From Lineus longissimus (taxonomy: Eukaryota; Nemertea; Pilidiophora; Heteronemertea; Lineidae), in NCBI RefSeq assembly GCF_910592395.1, contig NC_088310.1, forward strand, positions 12,405,501-12,469,500: 64,000 nt of DNA. Reading direction: 5' to 3'. The stretch's first letter is position 1. The number at the start of each line of letters is the position of its first letter. The translations under genes were made by a program, and so were the position numbers. The notes under the pieces are model-generated. The model saw nothing but the letters and a program-made list of their open reading frames with translations. It made no database searches and was not told the DNA's origin. Of this stretch, positions 1-11,486 are shown one piece after another.

Positions 1-470
1 ACCGAGAGATTTACCTCATAAATATGCATGTGTCAAAAACTGAAGGCGCTAGAGTGCAGACAAGGGGAAAAACTGACATTCATAATTTTTTCGCTATTTG
101 ACCCACTTATGCCACAAAAGTAGGTCAAGGACAAAAGTGCTCAAGGGTATGATGTGTCATATTAAGATGCACTTCTGGTGTAAATTTGAACATCCTAGCT
201 CAAAGCATCAGCAAGATATGGTAATTTTAAGGTTTTTCACAAAAAGCCCCCTATTGGCCAAAGTAAGAATCACATCGCACCCAAAATCAAACTTGGCCAA
301 GAGATTCAACCCATAAGTACATGTGTGCAATATGAAAATGATCCGTCAAAAACTGAAGGTGCTAGAGCGCAGACAGTTTACGACCGCACGCACAGACGAC
401 AGACCACAGCTTTTCATGCCAACCACAGCATAAGCCCTTCTGGCCTTTAGGCCAAGCGGGCTAAAAATTA
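1..470 (+). repeat. 3' part of a non-autonomous mobile repeat with terminal hairpin
   Basis: A direct repeat of about 31 bp starts at 32 and again at 345 (both begin GTCAAAAACTGAAGG). The block ends in a GC-rich hairpin at 433-462: outer stem AGCCC/GGGCT, inner stem GGCC/GGCC around TTTA, followed by AAAA. The hairpin next to the end resembles the 3' terminus of non-autonomous Helitron-like repeats, but I see no proof of class. The short ORFs here show no protein signature. Confidence 0.4.
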
Positions 471-1650
471 GAATTGGTCTTATAACCAAGACAAAGTTAC
501 TGGAGATTTCGCGGGACGGTAACGGCATCTGCCAGATCCAATACTCCGTTACCCCTTTTACCCTTTGACACCCAGTTGTCGGTAGTTTTATCATTGTGAT
601 GTTGATTTTTGAGTGTTTGGTGAACTTTTGAAGGGTTGATGACGGCACTCAGGAAGAAATTTTAGTTCTGTCGATGGTACTGGTAGTGCATGTAGTGACT
701 TGGAGGTCAATGATGCTGATGCTATAATGGCATATACATTTGTATATAGGTGTACTTTTCTTAGTTCTCCACCTGCTGGTGTGTTGGGGTTGGGAGACAG
801 AATTTCAAGGAAAAAACAATTTCGTCCATGTGACCTTGACCTTTGACCTTTTGATCTGGGGCCAGTGTAGAGAACATTTGGACAAAGTTTGGTGAAGATC
901 GGATGACAGGAACTTGGGATACAATGTATAGCGCAGACAATGAAAAATGTCAGATGGACACACTACTGTTAAACATAATATGACCCAACCCTTCCGACAG
1001 GCAATCACACCTGAATCTAAAGCCATTGTTAAATGATAGACTGATAAAACAATCCTACTGTCAGCAAGGTTGTGCTCATGACATTCAAGCTTATTGGTGA
1101 GTGAAGGAGTGTTCTTAGATAGGTGTATCAGTAAAACAAAATGTAAGCAGCATGAGGCAGGTTTAATAGCCACTAAGGGTGATGATGCATGTGCATATGC
1201 AGATGACCAACAAGGACTGACACCAAGTATTTACCTATCCTGTTGTGCATCTTCAGCCTAAATTTAAAAAAAACAAGAAAATGGCACTGATGTATAGGGA
1301 AGAGTCAGTTGGTGCAAGGAAGGCCAAAAGAGGGCTCAACCTATGGCATGTATGATATTCAAATAAGGACTGATGCCAATTGGCACACAAATACATATCT
1401 TTTTAAACCATAGAAAAAATTATGAAGTTACATGTATGAAGTCAGGTTAACTATCAACTGGACAGTACTATTCTTAAATAATTATCCACTTGACTTCATC
1501 TGAGTTTGTATCTAACCTAAGCTTCAATTACTGAGACTTTTTTGTTGCCTGAAGGGATTTTGTCCTCTGGCTTAATGAAACATGTACCTAAGTAGCTGAG
1601 AAAGGGTTTCTTTTTCCCACTGTTTGAAAGTGAAACAACATTGCAACTTA
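471..1650. other. No recognisable gene
   Basis: Only short ORFs without family signatures, apart from the TGACCT cluster at 831-849. The region may hold the next exon of the minus-strand gene at 1652-3385. The one exon-like segment I tried, near 1240, gives an immediate stop in the required phase, so I do not call it. Confidence 0.4.
831..849 (-). promoter_or_regulatory. Triple TGACCT nuclear-receptor half-site cluster
   Basis: Three exact TGACCT hexamers (AGGTCA on the minus strand) lie at 831-836, 837-842 and 844-849. The second and third form a perfect DR1 (AGGTCA, 1-nt spacer, AGGTCA), and the first is directly adjacent (DR0). The surrounding 800-1000 looks like repeat DNA. DR1 sites bind RXR/HNF4/COUP-type receptors in animals. 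Function here is inference only. Confidence 0.3.
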
Positions 1651-1651
1651 C

Positions 1652-3385
1652 TGTTGTCCTCATTGGAAGTGCATGTGTCAGCTGCACGAGGACCTTCACA
1701 GCTTTCATCACTTCCATCCTGAAAACCAAAAGGGAAGCTTTAACTAGGCTTTGTTCTGTTTTTGTTTTTGTTTGATTTCAAGTATTGGTACATTGTAATT
1801 TCAAAGAGATCAGTATTGTTATTAATCTAACTGACTGTCACATCTTTAGCTGTGGAATTGCCCACTCAAAATCAGTGGCCTAGAAAGGGGTGCCACTTAA
1901 AGATATTTGTGAAAACTCTGCTGTCTTAATGCACCTGTTGCAATCTTTTGCTGATACATTACTGTAGTTCTTGGGAAATGATCATGCTTACTCATGCTCA
2001 GATGGCATTGAGAGAGTGAGATGTGTGTTTCCATATCCATCTGGCATATGCCTACAGACAGGACAGATAATGCTTACTGGCTTTGGTTTTTTCACATTCA
2101 AAACCTCAGGAAGCTCCTCATCTGAGTCTGCCGATTCATCCAACTGGAAAGAAACATTTCTTAAATGCATTAGATAACAACGCAGTGACCATCGGTTGTT
2201 CCTACTGGTGATTGGAGTGGCCTAGGGGGTACCCACCAAATGCTGAGGCTAAAGAATGTCAGTACTGAAAAAAAATGTTGTCAAATCATGTGAGATTAGC
2301 AAGAAACAATAGAAACAAGAAAACAAATGTTTTATTTGAATGAACAATAATGAAGACAATTTATTATGGCATAATGCTCTTGTCTATTTTGCCTGCTTTG
2401 TCTCTTTCCCACCCCCCAAAATTTAAACGCAGACAGCAAATTTAAACATTTAGTGTTTACTGAATTCACGTCGAATTTGGCAAATATTGCTAAAATGTTC
2501 TTCGAGGATTTTAAATAAACAACAGGGTGATTTAGTCCGAGCCCCTCAAAAATCCTGCTTTTAGAGCTTTGAATGTGCTTTGAATGTCAATCATGTCCTA
2601 TGTTTTAATTTCTTTTAAAAATTTTTAATTTTAAAATTCTGCGCTGTAAATTAACACTTAGTAGATTAGCATTTCTACCTACACATCGAATTACAGAGCT
2701 CAGTTGTTGGTTTTGGAGAAAACAACGTCTCGAGATTTATCAATAGGTGGCACCACCTTATGGCCAGCCACCACATTGCTCTCAAAATTAAAAGAATTAA
2801 TACCTGTTCTTGATCAAGTAATGGAGATGAACCACCGATCTGACCTAGATTATTAAACGTAACGTGAAATGTTTTAGCGCCAAAGAGAAACCACGCCCAA
2901 CCAATCACAAGCCTTGATTGCAGTGAATGACGTCAGTAGCGTAGACTTTTATGGATCGATCGTCTGCAACGTCAACACCAAATTATCTAGGTCAGCCGGT
3001 GGTCCATTTGCTTTAACATACTGAAATATGAACGCCCTGGCTTCAAAAGTGTACGTGTTTTGGGAATTGGGTGGGTCTCCTCTTATCTGATTGTATAATA
3101 TGGTTGTGTAGACAGGTACAATGCACTACTCACCTCCTCAAAATGCGATATTTGAATATACAACTTCCCCTGGCCAATATGAGTTCGTATTCGGGCCCCT
3201 GTCATTTCATAGCCCTTAGCATAAACTGCCCTGCTTAGTTCCTTATTTGAATATGACAGGAACAAGAGCTGACTCGCCACAATATGGGATGTTGTGCTTT
3301 TGTTGGCCAGAATATCTCGAAGGTGGCTGCGCACAGCAACCTCAGTGTCGTCTGTCCCTATGTCTGTAACACTCTCTAAAACGAC
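1652..3385 (-). CDS. Three internal exons of an unidentified split gene
   Basis: I do not recognise the protein. Three exons on the minus strand join in phase. Exon a (3385-3134, 84 codons) follows TTCTTCAG and ends at GAGGAG|GTGAGT. Exon b (2143-2078, 22 codons) follows TTTCTTTCCAG and ends at |GTAAGC. Exon c (1718-1652, 67 nt) follows GGTTTTCAG and ends at |GTAAGT, leaving phase 1. Exon a is rich in Ser, Leu and Arg (motifs DILANKSTTSHIVASQ and GARIRTHIGQGK). Exons b and c are short and acidic (DESADSDEELPEV, then DGSDESCEG). All six splice signals fit the consensus and both joined boundaries keep phase 0, which is the main support. First and last exons are missing; the BEL element at 4.3-11.6 kb may have displaced upstream ones. 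A host gene is likely, but a domesticated mobile gene cannot be excluded. Confidence 0.5.
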
Positions 3386-4317
3386 CTGAAGAAAAAATGA
3401 TACATGGCTGATCATGTGCAGGATTAACAATAACCATACAAATACACTAATTAAGCTTCTCTCACACTCTTTGGACTTGATACAAAAGTACTTCCAAAGT
3501 AAGGTGACATCATGTGCACCTGATGTCAATATTCATTCTGGTTTGGAACACTGCCCAAGCAGGTCATGGCTATTCAAGCTAATGGTTCAGTAATGTCTGT
3601 TGATTTCCAAAAGAAAGAGCACATGAAATTGATGAGAGAAGCATATTTTTATTGTTAGAGGACGAGAAGAGATATGATTCAGGAATGGATTATTTCACCG
3701 TGGTTTCGTATTCAGGCCTCATACAACATGTACTTCTTCGGCAAAGGTGGTCATGACCTTTTTGGGACGAATTGAATTTTGGGAAAAGCACATAGGTCGT
3801 TCTTTGTATGATCATTTTTGCATGAGGTTTGTGCTATGAATAACCATTAAATACAAAATAAGGAGTCCTTCTACAGCATTGAACAATGCAGACTACTGGG
3901 CCTTGTAATTATTTGATGATTAACGGACAGGAACCGGTTGCATTATAAAGGATTTGAAGCACTTTATCTGCTGTCTGCGTTTAATGTAGCCTACAGCTAG
4001 TGGCGCGATTTGAGAATAATACTACCTAATTTTGGATGTGCACCAAACGGGGTCCTTGGCCGAATGGATAAGCCATCTTTATCATAAGGTCGCGGGTTTG
4101 ATCCATAGGCATGAACCTTTTTCACTTGTTCTTCCCAAAATGTTCGTTTTTTAAATGGCGCGTCTTGGTCGCCAGTTTTTTCATTCCTAACAAGGTGTGT
4201 AAAGGGCTGTTCAAGACTAAAAGAGACAAGAGACCCGGCAGAAATTCAAAAACTGAGAGCTAACCTTTTCACTCAATGAACGAACCCGGGGTGTACCTAT
4301 CCACCAGCTGACACTAG
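3386..4317. other. Intergenic or intronic, one tRNA-like segment
   Basis: No coding signature. If the gene at 1652-3385 continues upstream this is intron. The only recognisable item is the tRNA-like segment at 4049-4113. Confidence 0.4.
4049..4113 (+). repeat. tRNA-like (SINE head or tRNA pseudogene)
   Basis: A box-like TGGCCGAATGGATAAG at 4057-4072 is followed by B box-like GGGTTTGATCC at 4094-4104, with T for the usual C of GGTTCGA. A D-arm GGC/GCC and an anticodon-like stem ATCTT/AAGGT can be drawn, but the anticodon loop has 6 nt, the T-stem does not pair and the acceptor ends do not match. It is therefore a degenerate tRNA-derived sequence, not a working tRNA. Confidence 0.35.
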
Positions 4318-4324
4318 CTCTCAT

Positions 4325-6668
4325 TCATTGACCACCGTCTGTTACAATAGAATGCGCAATCCAAACTAGATCTGCTAATTCAGCACTCAACCTCAACTTA
4401 CCAAACATTTTGACATCGGAGTTGGCAAAGAACATTGTCGTATAAAAACGACTTTCACCGGGCGACGAGGCGCTGCCTTTTTCCCTGCTGCCCGTGCAGG
4501 CTTTCGGACATTGCAGATCTTCTACTGCCATCCCTCTAGATGGAATATCCGCACTATTCATCTTCGTGGGAACATGGTGCGATTGTTTCGGGTCCGAATA
4601 TTCGTGTATCAGACCAATCCTGCTTGCTACGAATGGTTTATGTTTCCTGGATAAACCGTTGATCCAATACAACACGTTCATGCTATCTGTCCAGTACACT
4701 ACTTCTGTCGTAGGTAGGTCAAGTATCCTGGCAACTGTTTGGGCTAGTTTGAGTCCCAAGACAGCTCCACAGAGTTTGAGTCTCGGTATTGACATGGCTT
4801 TGAGAGGAGCCACGCGTGCCTTTGAGGTCACTTGGTTAACGCTAAGGTCACCGTCCTCATACTGCGTCCTGAGGTTGACGGCAGCAGCATATGCATCCTG
4901 TGATGCGTCAACGAATGTATGTATAGCTTTGTTTACTATTTTTGAATCTGTTTTTAGAACCAAGCATCGGTCAACTTTGATGTGAGAAAGCAATGCCATC
5001 TCATCAAACCAGTGTTGCCATTTCTGGGTCAGTATCGTCAGTAAAGGGTCGTCCCATTGCAGTCCCACGGTCCAGGTCTCCTGCATGAGTATCCTTGCTC
5101 AGACCGTGTATGGTGCTAAGAAATTGACTGGGTCAAATAGGGATGCCGAAGCGCTGAATACTGTCCGTTTGGTCATAGTTGTCATGGTCGGAACTTTTAC
5201 TATAAACACGTATTAGTCGGCTTCGGCGTCCCACATGAGTTCGTTGTCGTCAATACTCACCGCTGTTGCCCTCTCGTCTTCGGGAACATCGGCCAGGACT
5301 GTTATGTTGTTGGAGATCCATTTTCGGATGCCGAATCCTGCGGTCCCTAGGAGCTCTGTCACTTCCTTTCTTAGGCCGATGGCTCTTGCTGTATTGTCTT
5401 CACTGTCAGATAGGTCGTCAACATAAATCGAGCGAAGCACTGCTTCTGCACCACGTGGGTATTCGTCCACATTTCGCCATGCATGGGTCCTCAGAACCTT
5501 CTGAGAGAGATATGGCGAGGCTGTGTTTCCAAAAACAAGTCTGTTGTATTCGTAAACGTCGATCGGTTTTGTGTCGTCCATGTCTCTCCACAGAAATCTA
5601 TGATATTTGCTGCTTGCTGGGTCCATTTCTACCCTCAGGAACATTTCGGAAATGTCTGCTGATATCGCCACTGGTCATGCTCGAGTCCTTATCAAAACAT
5701 CTAGCAAATCGCTCTGTAACTTCGGCCCTTGATGGATGCAGTCGTTGAGGGATTTATCATCACATTTCGCTGCAGCGTCCATCACGATTCTCACCTTCGT
5801 TGTGGTCTTGTCTGGTCTAACAATCGGAAAATGGGGAAGATACCAACCTTCACCATGGTCACTGTTTGGCTCCAGTTTTCGAATGTATCCTTTGTTCTCT
5901 TGGTCTTGGAATACGCGTCTGTATTTTGAGGCAACTATGGGCTGTTTTCTCAAAGCCTTCTCAATGGGTCGGAGTCGGGATGCTGCCATCTGCCAATTAT
6001 TGGGTAGACGTGGTTCCCTTTCCTTCCAAGGTATCGGTACTTGATATCGGCCGTCTACCAGTTTGATCCCCTGATCTGTCATCTTGTCGATCTTCCTGTC
6101 TAATGGTGACATGTCTGTTGGGAAATTGACAACCAAGGTCTGCAGCCAAGTCCTCTTTAGGACGTCGGTCAAATTGTCGGCGAAGTATGTTTGGCATGTC
6201 AAGTTGGTCACGTGGTTGCCCGTCCTGACATGTCCGATACATGTCCAGCCCAACGGTGTAAGTCAAGCGATCGGTGTGCCGGCTGGGCCATGTATCTCCT
6301 TCCAAGAGCTGTGTAACTGTAGGCCAACGTCGTTCAGGCCTATCAGTAAATCAACAACTTTCGGAGTGACCATCTTCGGAAACTTAATTTTGCTGAGATG
6401 GTCCCACTTACGTTTACAGTCGTTCTAGTCGATAATGTCGATGTCTCTGGTCACACGGTTAACTGTGAATGAGTCGAGTTTGCCCATTGGCTTCTTGTCG
6501 GTTGTCCGTAGCAATTCAACTGCAACCTTCTTACCCTTTATTTCGGTATCAGCACCACCAAGTACTGACACGGTTCTCGATGTTACTTGGCCTTCGAGGC
6601 CGAGATGCGCAGCCACGCGCTCGCTAAGATAGCTGTCAGTACTGCACTCGTCTAACAGTGCATTCTCC
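4325..6668 (-). pseudogene. pol: BEL/Pao retrotransposon pol: protease, reverse transcriptase, RNase H
   Basis: Read from 6668 downwards, one frame holds three domains. The aspartyl protease (DUF1758-like) has the active-site stretch LLDECSTDSYLSE. The Pao reverse transcriptase has the YVDD catalytic box and the linker LTPLGWTCIG. The RNase H region (Pao type, peptidase A17 family) shows KLCGAVLGLKLA and YWTDSMNVLYWI. I find no frameshift, but there are five in-frame stops: near 6425 (TAG), 6254 (TGA), 5675 (TGA), 5213 (TAA) and 5099 (TGA). Two of the TGA codons sit where the family has Arg, as expected from CGA to TGA. Integrase is missing; similarity stops at about 4320. The matching gag is at 9957-11486 on the same strand, separated by an insertion. 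The element is dead. The family call is secure; its ends are not. Confidence 0.88.
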
Positions 6669-7019
6669 TGGAACAGAGAGTATTGACAACAAGTGGTGAT
6701 GCATCAGCATGGTCAGGTTCCTGGCAAGTATTCTTTCTAGTGGATAGAATGGAATTTTCCTTGAATTCAAATCATCTGCTGATTAGTCACCATGGACGGT
6801 CACTGAAACCATGGATGGGTGATGGAGGCATAACCATGATACCTAGGGCTTGGAATTTTTATGGATGGAAAAGTAACCCAGTGTCTAATTAGATTGAGCC
6901 GCTGTGATATCCTCCATGGACATCCAACAAGCCCACATATTTTTTATCTTATGATTTCCTCCAAAGGCAGCAAACTGGCATTGGTTTTTTACCGGAAAGG
7001 GGGCCCAATGGACCCCAGG

Positions 7020-7731
7020 TGACCAACAATGTAACTTTCGTGACGTGCCCTGTTGAGGAATAAAGATGCATCCAGATAACCAAGGAATTTTACCTACCCG
7101 TTGCTAAAAAGCGCAGGGTTACAGCAAGTCTCTGGCCAGGATCGATACTGCGTCGCATTACTGTATCCTGCCTTTGTATCTGCGGCCCCACCATCTCGAG
7201 CAATTCCTGAAATTCCTCGACCCGCACTCTGTGGAACTGGCGATACTTCATGGGGTCCTCCTCCCGCAATTCAGCAATTAGATTTGCATAGGCCCCCTTA
7301 TCCTCTCTTCTCTGAATCCATGGCCTTGTCCAAAGACTACGGTCCACGCGGCGCCGCCTCCACCGCCGCCTCCGACGGAGTAACAGCAGGAGAATAAGGG
7401 CAATTTGGTCTTCTTGGTCCATAATACTTCTCATAGGATTTGACAGTTCCCGGGCGCTGCCATTTTGGTATCATGTGACTGACCTATAAATCATGTGACC
7501 GATCTGCTTCTTGTGATTCGTCGAACTCGCGCAACATTGCTGCAGGTAGCCCCCACACGGTGATTAACTTCCTCGCGTGTCGAGAAAATATCAAACATGC
7601 TAGATCGGCTGCGTCTCGACTCGCGAGGGAAGATACGCACCAAAAACGACCCCACACAGTGAGAATTTGCCTGTCGCAACGTGCACGCGTGTCACTTGCA
7701 TCACGCAAATTTTCACCGTGTGGTGCAGGCT
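7020..7731 (-). pseudogene. PIF/Harbinger element, 5' end with transposase first exon
   Basis: The first coding exon (7434-about 7095) encodes the HARBI1-type N-terminus: an Arg-rich stretch, then TRPWIQRREDKGAYANLI, EDPMKYRQFHRV, and the helix ending DPGQRLAVTLRFLATG. A splice donor follows (GTAGGTAAAA near 7093). Catalytic exons are absent, so the copy is truncated in its first intron. The outer end at 7731 is AGCCTGCACCACACGGTGAA (minus strand), flanked by TAA as expected for the TWA target duplication of this superfamily. The same terminus and exon recur at 32787-33665. It lies inside the insertion in the BEL element. Confidence 0.8.
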
Positions 7732-7782
7732 TAAAGTAGATGATGATAATGATCAAAGTGTAGCACAGCTGTCATAGTTAGG

Positions 7783-8319
7783 CCTATAGTCGGATTCATA
7801 AGTAAATGTCACTGACACTGCCCTTCTTGGTCGCTGTGCAAAAACTATTGGGCCGATTTCTTCAAAGTTTGGTTTTTCTTGAATCTAATTCCAGGACCCA
7901 ACACAATTTCCAGGTAAGAGATTTGCAAATTATAAAGAAAAAAATTGTCAACTTTGGACCCCTTTGGGTTGGCCATTTTGGGGGAATCTGGAGGGCCCGA
8001 TTTTTTTTTATGGATTGTTCTAAATGAAACTTGGCAGCTTTAAAGATACACACGAAAAAAATTAAACTGAACATTTCAGCAAAATGCATCCAGAAATAAG
8101 CAGTACAGAGGAGAAAATGTCAAAATCAATACACTATGTCAATGTACACCAATACATACAAAAAAAATTATTTCGTAACCATGGTTACTGAAATATGAAA
8201 ATCCTCTTGGGTCCCGAAATTAGATTCAAGAAAAACCAAACTTTGAAGAAATCGGCCCAGTAGTTTTTGCGCAGCGGCCCAAAAGGGCAGTGACATTTAC
8301 TTATGAATCCGACCATAGG
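7783..8319. mobile_element. Fold-back (MITE-like) element with about 120-bp inverted arms
   Basis: The left arm (7783-7907, including AGTCGGATTCATAAGTAAAT) is an imperfect reverse complement of the right arm (8205-8319). The middle of about 300 bp is non-coding and AT-rich. No transposase is present. The superfamily is unknown and I could not fix a target duplication. Confidence 0.7.
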
Positions 8320-9838
8320 GCTGTCTTGTAACTATGTTTTTTCATATGTTATACTATAGCCTACTCTATATCAGTGTAACAGTGATGGCATGCATGCATG
8401 GTCGGGACATGATGGCTGACTGCTGGATTTCAACATTATCTGACCACATGACAATCAGAGATCACCTGGGGAGAAGGGCTGAGCTGCACTCAATTCAGAA
8501 TCGAACAAAAACCTTGCATCTCCCATCCAACATCAGAGCTCCAGTCGATTCTCGTAATCACTCTTTGTCAATGAAATGCTTATCTTAATTTTGCCTAAGA
8601 TGTCTTTTAATACCTCCATGGATGAAGAAAACAGTAGCAGTGTGTGTCAGAAATTATAAGATGTCCATTCTATTTGACGATCCCGAAGTTTCGACATTAT
8701 GGCAAAATGGTGGATGCCGTCATTGGATTGGGATTAGAGTCAAGCCAGAACCTTTCGTTACACTATGCGCTTTTAAACTCATTTTGATGGGTTATAAAGA
8801 CGTAGACACTACTCATCGGGTAAACATTCACTAAAAATAGTTGCTTTAACTTTTGTAAATGTGTCGCGAGTGCCCAAACAACCATTTTTCTCAGTGATTT
8901 CCATGCTCCGTTCACCCGCTGTATAAATGTACAGAACTAACGTTGTAGCAAATGCATGTGGGAGACACATCCACTGACATGACTGAGTGTGTAGTACGTG
9001 AATCCAAAGTCCAAAAGTAAATAAGTTAACACACGATGTCAACTGGTAATATGATAATATGATTGCTAACGGTGATCCAAGCTATTTGAATGTAATATTC
9101 ATACGTAAACTCGTGATTGTTAGCAAATCTTTTGTAATAGATTAGGCCCCACAACCCAATTTTCACTTCGAGTACATGGAGTGGGCCTATGCACATGCAT
9201 GCCATGTATGCTATTACAGGGGCCTACATGCATGGACATTTTCGCTATCTGCTAATAGGACCAGGAGTATGAGTTGACTAAATTGATGATCTTTCTCTTC
9301 TTATAGTTATACTAGTCTTATATTTACTACCCAAGCCTTGGGCAGGGCAGGCTTTATTGTTGACGTGGCGAATTGGTGTGTCCATTGTGCGTGCTGAATG
9401 AAAAAAAACATTCAGGGAGTGTCTTGACACTAATGACAGCTGTAAGTGTTGGACTCGATATTGTCATAACGTCTCGATGATGTCATGGTGTCCTGACCTA
9501 TACTTAATCCTTAATCCCTCTCACTCATAGAATATATATTGTAGGTTGGCAATTTGTGTTTTGCACTTTACCTTTTGCAGCTCGTGATAAGCCGAGGCTG
9601 ATATTTCTCCGAGGTAGACCTAACTTAGTTGTGATGTTTTGAGTGACACTTGACAGTCATGACAGTGCATCTTGTGTGCTAAAGCATACAAAATGATGTC
9701 AAAACATGGTACCACTACAAGAATGAGAACCCAACTTTGGTGGAGAATTCGGTCATTTCTCCAGAGGCTGCTGGTAGTGCTATTGCTAATGCTAAGTGTG
9801 TAATCTAAAGAACCTTTTCTTGGCAATGGTATGATTTT
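8320..9838. other. No recognisable feature
   Basis: Non-coding by eye: only short ORFs without motifs or clear splice structure. It is part of the insertion that splits the BEL element. Confidence 0.4.
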
Positions 9839-9956
9839 TCAAGACAAACCACACCATCCCACAACTATTGCATGATCAACCCCTAACAATGACAAGTTCT
9901 TCCTCACACTCTCCCTTTCATATCGACAGGTGAGCACAATGGCCCTGGCCATTTCA

Positions 9957-11486
9957 TTTACTATTACGGGCACTGTACGCATGGCAATAAACTCGGATGT
10001 GATTGATGTGTACGCATCACCGTCGATGTTGGCAGGGGTAAACTCTGGAGTCTCCGTGTTTAACGGGGGAGTTGTTGGTCCATCATCATGGAGCAGCCTG
10101 TGATGTGTTTTCTGGCATCCTTGCGCAGAACTCGTTCGGCTATTGCGACAATCTGCTCCACGATGTGAACCACCTGGGGCTAAACAACGGAAACAACAGC
10201 GTTTATCTTTGGCAACGAGCCAGTGCTGACTGACAGGCATTGCCACGAATTTATCACACTGACGCATAGCATGATCACCGTCGCATACAGCATATTTGAC
10301 AGGATTCGATCTGTTTGGTTTGCGTTTTTCACGCACGGTTTCGTCATATGTGGTGTATGTTTTCGGTGACTTCTGCTTGGTAGGCATACTGAACTTCTGC
10401 CCTTCTTCTTGGGCCTCTGTGCGTACCTCAATTTCGTGTTCTAACCACTCCAACAAGGAAGTAATAGTTTCACTTTTGGACTCACTCGCAATCCATCGCT
10501 TGTAATGAGCGACGTGAGAAACAGGCATTTTGGACTTCACTAAACAATAAAACATGCTATCCTTTTTGAATTCGTCACTCCTTTTATTTTCTCGAAGGCT
10601 AACAATTGCTAGTTCAAGTTTGTTGCTAAAGTCCTCAAGCTGCTTCAGGTCCCCTGTCAGAATTGGTTTCATCTTTCTAATGCTGTCTAGGTGCATCAGG
10701 AGGTAGCGCCTCTCACCTCCGTATTTCTTCTCCAGCTTCTTCAGGGCTGTGGTGTATCCTATCTCTGAAGCCGGCAATCCTTCCACAGACTTCAGAGCAT
10801 CTCCTTTCAGATGCTGCCTTAGTTGCAGCATCTTGTATGATGCTGACGAAGATGCTGCCGATGATGATTTGTCTATACATTCATCAAATGCATCCCTAAA
10901 CAATCGATAGTCACTTTTTACGCCAGTAAAGTTCAATATGGATACCCGCTTCAACTGGTGAAGCATATCCCTGTCTAATGGCTTTTTTGCCGGTACGGAC
11001 ATTTTTGACTGTCTATTAAATGACGGCAGAATATGGTATCCTTCTCCTCGTCATCCGATTCCGAATACGGCTTAGATTTGGCAGGGGATTTGGATTTGGC
11101 TGGTGATTTTGACTCACAGTGTCCCGATTGAGCGACAACATACTTCGTTGATGTTTCCAGTATGTTGTTGCACGTTTCCTGGATTTTATCATTCTCATGT
11201 TCGTACTTCTCTGCCTTGGCATGATCAATGTCTTGGAGCTCGTCCAAAACTTCTGAAAGTTCTTCACTAATTAGATTGACACATTTAATACTTGTTGAAT
11301 GTCACTTACTCGATTCTCTTCCGTCAGGAGTTTGGTTATTTCAAACCGCGCCCTCGTCAGCTTTGCTTTCAACATTTTCTTTCGCTTTTTGAGTCCCACA
11401 ACCGCTCCTGGGTCACCTCCCGTTGCGGCTGCCTTTTCAGGTTCCGGTTCATCGACTCCTGGGCTTGTTTCCTTATCCGACGTCAT
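9957..11486 (-). pseudogene. gag: BEL/Pao gag (DUF1759 type) with zinc knuckles
   Basis: The N-terminus starts at 11486 (MTSDKETSPG) with a basic coiled segment (KKRKKMLKAKLTRARFEITK). A frameshift near 11275 leads into an acidic segment with a repeated KSPAKS, and a second near 11000 leads into the main open frame. That frame, from 11002, shows the DUF1759-like core: a capsid-like helix region (LNFTGVKSDYRLFRDAF, LKKLEKKYGGERRYLL) followed by CCHC-like knuckles (CDGDHAMRQC; CCFRCLAPGGSHRGADC). Gag packages element RNA into cytoplasmic particles. The tail RTVPVIVN leads into the protease whose active site lies at 6668 beyond the insertion. With pol at 4325-6668 it forms one element of at least 4 kb of coding DNA. 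Confidence 0.88.

Larger units (their letters stand above)
6669..9956. mobile_element. 3.3-kb composite insertion splitting the BEL element
   Basis: The BEL gag ends in RTVPVIVN at about 9957, and the continuation ENALLDECSTD resumes at 6668, so only a few residues are missing between them and the break is clean. The insertion carries a PIF/Harbinger fragment (7020-7731) and a fold-back element (7783-8319). Its 9.93-kb edge reads AGGTGAGCACAATGGCCC, the same terminal sequence found at the right end of the element at 32697-34674 (about 34670). This suggests the same non-autonomous family at that edge. A minus-strand ORF running from gag to 9839 is a chance fusion: its last 30 or so residues (from MARAIVLT on) come from the insertion. 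6669-7020 and 8320-9838 contain nothing I recognise. Confidence 0.6.

Noticed and set aside
1240-1275. A fourth exon of the minus-strand split gene
   Set aside because: Acceptor- and donor-like signals exist, but joining in the required phase gives an immediate TGA.
4049-4113. Functional tRNA gene
   Set aside because: Six-base anticodon loop, unpaired T-stem and acceptor; A and B boxes alone indicate a tRNA-derived repeat.
4494-6428. Plus-strand ORFs of 60-170 codons opposite BEL pol
   Set aside because: They are antisense shadows of the pol frame with no domain of their own.
9839-9955. C-terminal extension of the BEL gag (from MARAIVLT on)
   Set aside because: The same motif is encoded at 34.7 kb by the end of an unrelated non-autonomous repeat, so this is read-through into inserted DNA, not gag.
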